From the NCBI GenBank assembly GCA_947172415.1, contig OX359201.1, positions 248,001 through 312,000 of the forward strand: a stretch of 64,000 nucleotides of DNA. The letters are read 5' to 3'. How positions within the stretch are numbered: position 1 is the first letter of the stretch; every line of letters starts with the position of its first letter. The stretch is from Chondrosia reniformis. Its lineage: Eukaryota > Porifera > Demospongiae > Chondrillida > Chondrillidae. A program made the position numbers and the translations under genes. Of this stretch, positions 58,089 through 64,000 are shown piece after piece. The notes beneath the pieces were generated by a model that was not told where the DNA came from, did not search any database, and was given only the letters and a program-made list of their open reading frames with translations.

Positions 58089-60959
58089 TTATTTTAATAT
58101 TTTTTGTCTCTTTTCAGTTACACTAGCAGTGGGTGGAGGTACTCTAATTGGTGCACACTCTGGTGAAGTTACATGTCTATAGATTGTATGTTTGGGCTGT
58201 CTGCTGGAGAATGAACATGGAGTAACAGTCATCACCCCCTCCCCACCAGGGTGGGGTGGAGAGCGTCCAGTCTGGTTGGCTGACAAGTAGTATTTCAGTG
58301 AGTCCAGTGAGAGAGGCTCCCGTGGAAATGACAGGAGACGAGGTGCTCGGGGATGGGGACAATCCCCAAATGGGTATCTCTGGATGGGGGCTTGTTTGGG
58401 AATGAACCAACCCTTCAGGTCATCTGGTTCTGCAGCCACTATCACTTTTGTCTCTTTAGAATTCTCCTTTAAAACATGCTTTTCTGAATTGTCTTTACAG
58501 ACAACCTCTTCATGTTTACTTTCAACCACTTTTGTATCATCATTGGACAGTACTATAGAGTGTCACTTTCCATGTCTTCCTTATCTCTTGTATCAATGTG
58601 CTCAATTTGGTCTTTATGGGATATGCTATGCTCAGTGCATACTTGTTGAACTGACTGATCTTGTTCCTTTTCTGTCTCTCCAACACTCTCCTCCCGTTGA
58701 ACGTGTTTACTTGTAAGAGGGTCTTGAACAGTCTTGTCCTGTGAGGGCGGGGTGGATGGGGAGCGTTGCAGTTCACTGAACATGGGATTGACAGACAATA
58801 GCTCATGAGATCAGATGTACACATTCTTAAGCATTACATTCATACCTATGTATGGTATATATACGTATACGTATATATGAGTATAGTGTATACCAATGTG
58901 TGTACATGTACCTGATGTGGGTATTGTCCAGTATCATAGCAAGTTCCTCCTGAGTCAGTTCAATCAAATCTGAAAAACTACACACAAACATTAGTATGAT
59001 ATCAATGGCTATGTATTCAATATAAATACTTTAACTTACTACTCGTTGGCAAGGTCTTTGTACCATTTGGCACTGCTTGGAGTAGAAGTGTTTCTCTTCT
59101 TCTTCTTCACCTCTGGAGAGCTCCTCTTTGGTAGCTCAACCATCTCATTCAAGTAGGTCACACCTCCCGAGGTACGCTTGACCTGACACAGGAGATGATG
59201 GGTGGGAGGGGAGTTGGTGGGAGGGGAGTTGGTGGGAGGGAGTTGGTGGGAGGGGAGTTGGTGGGGAGGGGAGTTGGTGGGAGGGGAGTTGGTGGGAGGG
59301 GAGTTGGTGGGAGTGGAGTTGGTGGGAGGGGAGTTGTTGGGAGGGGAGTTGGTGGGAGGGAGTTGGTGGGAGGGGAGTTGGTGGGAGGGGAGTTGGTGGG
59401 AGGGGAGCAGGTGGGAGGGGAGTTGGTGGGAGGGGAGCAGGTGGGAGGGGAGTTGGTGGGAGGGGAGTTGGTGGGAGGGGAGTTGGTGGGAGGGGAGCAG
59501 GTGGGAGGGGAGTTGGTGGGAGTGGAGTTGGTGGGAGGGGAGTTGTTGGGAGGGGAGTTGGTGGGAGGGAGTTGGTGGGAGGGGAGTTGGTGGGAGGGGA
59601 GTTGGTGGGAGGGGAGCAGGTGGGAGGGGAGTTGGTGGGAGGGGAGCAGGTGGGAGGGGAGTTGGTGGGAGGGGAGTTGGTGGGAGGGGAGTTGGTGGGA
59701 GGGGAGCAGGTGGGAGGGGAGTTGGTGGGAGGGGAGTTGGTGGGAGGGGAGTTGGTGGGAGGGGAGTTGTTGGGAGGGGAGTTGGTGGGAGGGGAGTTGG
59801 TGGGAGGGGAGTTGGTGGGAGGGGAGTTGGTGGGAGGGGAGTTGGTGGGAGGGGAGTTGGTGGGAGGGGAGTTGGTGGGAGGGGAGTTGGTGGGAGGGGA
59901 GCTGGTGGGAGGGGAGCAGGTGGGAGGGGAGCTGTTGGGAGGGGAGTTGGTGGGAGGGGAGTTGGTGGGAAAGGAATAATATATAAAGCAAGAATAGAAG
60001 GACTTCAATTCAATCACTTTCTGTTTCTTCCTTCTTGAGGATGACTGTTTGGGCACCCAGATGTAAAATTGAGTAAAGTCGTAATCACTATAGCTATAGG
60101 TGTCAGTGGGAATTAATGAATAGGGATATACTCACGGGTGGGTGTGGTCAGTGTGGACACTCCCCTTGCTGTAGAGGCTGTCCAATAGTCTCACAAACTC
60201 TGTTTGCAGTAGAGGCTGGCCTGACAAGTACCACTCAATCACACTCATCTTGTCCACAGAGAGGAGAGGCACTAGAATGTCATTCACTGTAAAGTGCTCC
60301 CGAACCTGCAGCTTCATTGCATAAAGAGCTGCCTCCTTGAAGGCCTCTCCACTGGACAAGGTACACCTCACAGCATCAACACGATCAGGTAGGGAGCTTC
60401 TGGTAAATGGAACACTTTGATAATGTCATCAATGTAGTGAGGGAGAAGGGTGGGGATTAAATAGAGTACTTGCTGCTGGCACTCGCTTGGAACACTCTCG
60501 AGGTTTTGATCCATTTTAACAATCTCTGCAAACTGGCCCAGCACAGCTCGAGGCAGACAGTGCTGACCTTTCAGTCCTCCTCTTCCGCTGTGCCTCACTA
60601 CATACACCAGAAAGTGGTAGGGAAAGAGACACTGTCTTAGGATGTCCCTGATCTCAGAGCGGACCTCGGGAGAAGGAAGGGTCTTGTGGGACAACCACAG
60701 CTTCTTTAAACTGGACAAGTGACTTGCATACATTAGAGAGTCCTCTGATTTCCTGACATCTGATTGGTCGGTTGGTAATGCTTCACCATCCGACTCCCAT
60801 CCATCACCCTCACCTTTGACCTCATCACCTCCAGTCACCAGATCCGGTGAGGTGGATACAGTACTATAGCTAGTAAGATCTACAAGTGGGCGCCTCGAAA
60901 AAATACACCACTTGAGCTATCGTACTCGTTCTCTGATCCAAAGTCCCATGTGTTATCCA
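58089..60959 (-). pseudogene. EXD3-N fusion gene copy 3, decayed but with all exons
   Basis: Exons: EXD3-N 60959-60126; basic exon near 60077-60015 (KQSSSRRKKQK); 59191-59043 (NEMVELPKRSSPEVKKKRNT type); 58980-58916 (LIELTQEELAMILDNTHIR); 58781-58565; and the terminal segment 58529-58089. Most of the Ser/Pro-rich lead of EXD3-N is deleted (joint near 60890), and a one-base loss in LPEAPLPD (about 60392) shifts the frame. A further break follows MESDTL. The intron before the 59191 exon holds the 51-unit G-rich minisatellite. Useful as the most complete template of exon order. Confidence 0.65.
59196..59970. repeat. 15-bp G-rich minisatellite, about 51 units
   Basis: Unit TTGGTGGGAGGGGAG with point variants (GCAGG, GTTGTTGG, one-base losses). 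Variant order shows at least one higher-order duplication of roughly 230 bp (gagtggagttgg...gttgttgg occurs at 59310 and 59520). It lies in an intron of a minus-strand gene. Long frames on both strands over it are artefacts. Confidence 0.97.
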
Positions 60960-61280
60960 TCACACACCATCTGGTCCAGCGCGAACTGTTTCGGCGATTA
61001 GATAAAACTATATAGAGCAAAGAACAGTTTATAGTGATCCGCCATTTGTAATGACATCATTGCTCGCGCCTTCGTATGGAACGTTACATGTAGCATGTCG
61101 CATGGGCCTGCAGCCTGTAATTGTATGTAGTTGAGGGTGAGAGCGATAGCACATTAAAAGCATACGTATTCATAAAAATTATCATTATATTAAAGAATTT
61201 TATTTGTTAAAATTAATGCAATAAAATAAATGGATGACATTGGTGACTCTGAGAGACGTGCTTAGATTGGGCAGTACATG
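60960..61280 (-). promoter_or_regulatory. Promoter-side spacer of fusion gene copy 3
   Basis: Equivalent of 4766-5096 with TATATAG on the minus strand near 60998. No frame. Confidence 0.3.
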
Positions 61281-61335
61281 TAGCAGGTGAGGAGTGACGT
61301 AGCAGGCGAGGAGTGACGTAGCAGGTGAGGAGGAT
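61281..61335. repeat. 19-bp minisatellite, about 3 units
   Basis: Shortest array of the family at 5097, about 320 bp upstream of the EXD3-N start at 60959. Confidence 0.85.
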
Positions 61336-61443
61336 TAAGGTGGCTGGTCAGGATTGATGTAGTAGCTGGATCTATAAATGTTACTCAACCCCAAAGTGAT
61401 GACCAAAGTCCATCCAATTAGGAGATAATTTATTACAATTAAC

Positions 61444-61690
61444 TAACATTCTTTAGTTTAGTAGCAACTTCAATGCTTCATTAAGCTTGGACAACGTAGC
61501 TTCATCTCCTTGTTCATCCCTCCATGATGCCAAGGATGTGTAGAAGGTTTCAGATGGTCCATTTGGTGTTCCAGTCACATGTGCTATCTCTTCTGATTGT
61601 GCAATGACGCTGTTACTAACTCCTAAATGTCTGCACACTCCCTTCCACTTCTTAACTGCTTCAGAGTCGGCTACATCTTGAAGTTGAACA
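61444..61690 (-). pseudogene. DEATH-domain segment, 3' end deleted
   Basis: SEAVKKWKGVCRHLGVSNSV and LASWRDEQGDEATLSKLNEAL are present, but the following helix is lost by a deletion (EALKLLLN then stop at 61453; the ancestral end VS and stop lies near 61444 in another frame). As at 5.7 kb, it begins only about 26 bases after the CARD donor with an in-frame TGA between them. Confidence 0.6.
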
Positions 61691-61694
61691 GTTG

Positions 61695-64000
61695 TCACTT
61701 ACGAGCACTTCCAAGGAACTCTGAGATCATATCAGCAAGGTCTTTGTGAGTACCTTTACTTGTGTTGGCAAGAATTTCAGTTAGAGCAGTTAGTTTATAA
61801 GTAGATTTGTCATTGTGTAGTATCATGTAGAGGTTATCAGCTGCCACCTTCATTCCTTTGCTGTGTCCTATACCATCAGCTTCATTTATATCAATCACTC
61901 CTTCTCTCAGTAGATCTGGACCTAGTCCTCTAACATCACATTCTCTCAACTGGTCTAGGAAATCCTTTTTAGCTAAGAAATCTATAATCTCCTTTGGCGT
62001 CACTCTTCTTAAAGGATCATCACCTACAGTATCATAAAGTAGATTTGAGGACAAAAAACAGTTTTAAAATTTAACTGTAAGTGCCAAAAATGTGTTTAGT
62101 CCCAGACCACATTTTCGGCACTTCATTACAAAGTATAAAAATGAACTAACTCCAGTTGTTTGTATAAGCAGGTTTAGAATGGAAAAGTAGCAAGCTAACA
62201 AACATCAGTCATTTTACATTAATTTTGAAAAATAGATAAAGTTATCATTATTTCAAAAAAGGAATTTAACTTGAGGAAAATAATTCTTTATGAATTAGTA
62301 CTCATTTTTAGTCATGTCAGTTGAACTATACCAGGGCTGTAGGAAACTCATAAGAGTTGGTCAGGCCATGGCCATTTACTTATCAAAATATCGCTGCTCT
62401 TTGCAGCGTTTGAACATGACAACATGATTTTAATTGTATAAAAAATGCCGGCCACAACGAGGCGACGATCGTTTGGGTGTAATTTCTAACAACTATATAC
62501 TTATTCAATGCAGGCACACCTTTAGAAGCAGTTTGGTTCAGATAATGACCTGACTTAAATCCTTCTCTAAGCTCTGATGCTCTTGAAGTCCGATAATCAT
62601 GGTCATCTGTTTTCTCTGAGTGGTCATTCGTTAGTGCAAGTTGTGAAACTGAATCAGATCCGCTAGATAATTCCTCACTTCTAGGAGATTCCTTATTTAA
62701 TGGAGAGGAATTTTCATGAGGAGAAGGTAACTTTCTTTTGTCTGAGTTAGGCCCTGTAGATTGAAAGTAAAAATATTCTGTATCAGTAACCATCTGGATC
62801 TGTTCTACACAATTAACACTTAGTCTGTACTTAAAAGATATGGTGGTAGTGGTAATATTTCTTTCAAATGTTTCAATGAAGTGCTAAAAACACTTCCTTA
62901 ATTATACATTAATATATATAAGCAGGCATATTGAAGCCATAACTTAGCTATGCATATGAACATATATAACTGTTCTAACTATTGTATATTCACAGAATTT
63001 AAACCAAGTCACTTTGACAGTTGAATTTGGTGTTATGGAAAGAAGTGCTAGGAATACCAGCTATAGCGTATATAGGGTAAAACACTACAAAGAAATAGAG
63101 ACTGGAACTTCAAACATGGTATACAGGCATACAAAGTCTTCATTTACCTTCAGTATGAGGATTAGTGTTGGTGGAAAGAGAAGATATGACAAGTTCTGAA
63201 AGACCTCGTAGATTAGATTCTTCCTCTCCAAGTTTCCAATTCAACTGGCCATCTGTTTCTTGGTTTAACTGTATAAAATAAAAAGCAATTCCAAAACATC
63301 TTCAGGATTATAGATTTCTCAGCGAAGCATATTTTTGATCTACCTACCTCTGAATTGTCAAGTCTGAAGATAACATTAATCCTATTTTCCAAGTATGTTT
63401 TAAATGTCGTCTGGTTTTCTTCCAGTTTAGTTTCATCATATGAATTAACAAGTATAGCAACCTGCATAATCAGAGTAATGGTAATATTCTATTTACGGAT
63501 GGTTCAAAAACATGGCACCTTCCATCCAGCCACCTTCTTCTGTTTCTATAACTAGGAATCAGCGGACTTAGCATGATTTTGTACCTGATATCTACCATAC
63601 CATCTGGTACCCGATTATAGAAACAGCTGCTGAAGTAGAGATATAAAGCCTATTTGAGACCTGGTCTTAGATTTCAGTATGCCACTTCGGTATGGTTATA
63701 TTTTCCATGCCTACTTTAAACTTCACTTTTTAAACATTTATACTTAACTAATATTTATAAGATACTGTAGTTTTATTGATCAGGAAAGAATAGAGTTCAT
63801 TTACACTTACTTCGGGTTTAGCGGTAGAGTCAATCTTTGTGGTACTAAGTTGTTCTATTTTGATACCTTCATCAAGTAAGTCAACGTATAGGGTGTAAAG
63901 TAGCCGTCTTTTCTTTGCAATGTCTTCTGAAAGGTTATTAACCTTTCCTTCTGGAATATAAAACTGGAGTCTAACACTTCCTTCTTCATATCCAGCAAGA
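61695..64000 (-). CDS. CARD-containing protein gene, 5' part outside the window
   Basis: Exons: 64000-63811 (open at the edge), 63461-63348, 63268-63148, 62753-62520 and CARD 62023-61703, with a stop at 61695 if unspliced. Joints are phase-compatible (PE/VAI phase 0, EG/PN phase 1, KG/DD phase 1). The first visible part (RLQFYIPEGKVNNLSEDIAK, LYVDLLDEGIKIEQLSTTKI) and the next (VAILVNSYDETKLEENQTTF) are unlike any other gene in the window and I do not recognise the domain. A Ser/Glu-rich linker follows (SPLNKESPRSEELSSGSDSV). The CARD (TPKEIIDFLAKKDFLDQLRE) is nearly the same as in GTPases 1 and 2. This gene shows the CARD exon attached to a different N-terminal module. Confidence 0.65.

Noticed and set aside
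59195-60038. Long frames (263-303 codons) on both strands over 59.2-60.0 kb, with similar ones at 43.2-43.6 kb
   Set aside because: They are readings of a 15-bp minisatellite, which stays open in all frames of a multiple of three. No gene-like composition.
63537-63635. Inverted ttctgtttctataa / ttatagaaacag pair in the last intron
   Set aside because: The arms are only about 14 bases, there is no empty site and no second copy; too weak to call a MITE.
1-64000. CRISPR array, bacterial operon or prophage
   Set aside because: Tandem arrays here have no unique spacers, and genes have spliceosomal introns; the DNA is eukaryotic.

Overview
The window looks like nuclear DNA of an animal, most likely a demosponge (inference). 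Genes have many short introns with GT-AG or GC-AG borders and the base composition is AT-rich. Ankyrin-Roc-COR and death-fold (CARD, DEATH) proteins are amplified, as is known in sponge and other early-branching animal genomes. There is no bacterial-style operon, ribosome-binding site or CRISPR array. I cannot name the species.

Layout. One plus-strand gene at the left edge (flower calcium-channel homologue, 1-822) converges on everything else, which is on the minus strand. Reading leftward along the minus strand, the window is one module repeated about five times: a death-fold GTPase gene; a 19-bp minisatellite; a gene that starts with the N-terminal domain of EXD3 (mut-7 exonuclease homologue); then a proline-rich two-transmembrane protein resembling CD225/IFITM (dispanin). 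Only the leftmost module has a complete EXD3 (1112-4765). In the others the EXD3 N-terminal exon is joined to an unrelated set of exons. By region: 5.5-12.7 kb, two death-fold GTPases; 14.3-15.4 kb, a small CARD-DEATH adaptor gene; 16.2-17.3 kb, relics of CD225-like and EXD3-N exons; 18.1-27.2 kb, a very large ankyrin-Roc-COR-DEATH-GTPase-DEATH gene; 28.2-34.2 kb, a chimera, a CD225-like gene and an EXD3-N fusion; 34.6-44.9 kb and 45.2-56.2 kb, two further modules, mostly decayed; 56.4-61 kb, more fusion-gene copies with a roughly 51-copy G-rich minisatellite; 61.4-64 kb, the 3' part of another CARD-containing gene that leaves the window.

Intact-looking genes are flower, EXD3, the ankyrin gene, two single GTPase genes, the CARD-DEATH gene, three CD225-like genes and the right-edge gene. 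The copies at 35-37 kb, 42.6 kb, 43-45 kb, 46-48.5 kb and 58-61 kb carry stops, frameshifts or large deletions. Small non-autonomous DNA elements (three MITE-like elements, four copies of a Helitron-like element with a 3' hairpin) sit in introns and spacers, and for three insertions an empty site can be read from a paralogous copy in the same window.

Working together (inference only): death-fold GTPases of NLR-like design, an RNA exonuclease of the mut-7 family and IFITM-like membrane proteins amplified as one block would suit an innate-immunity island. Shared amplification is visible in the sequence; shared function is not.
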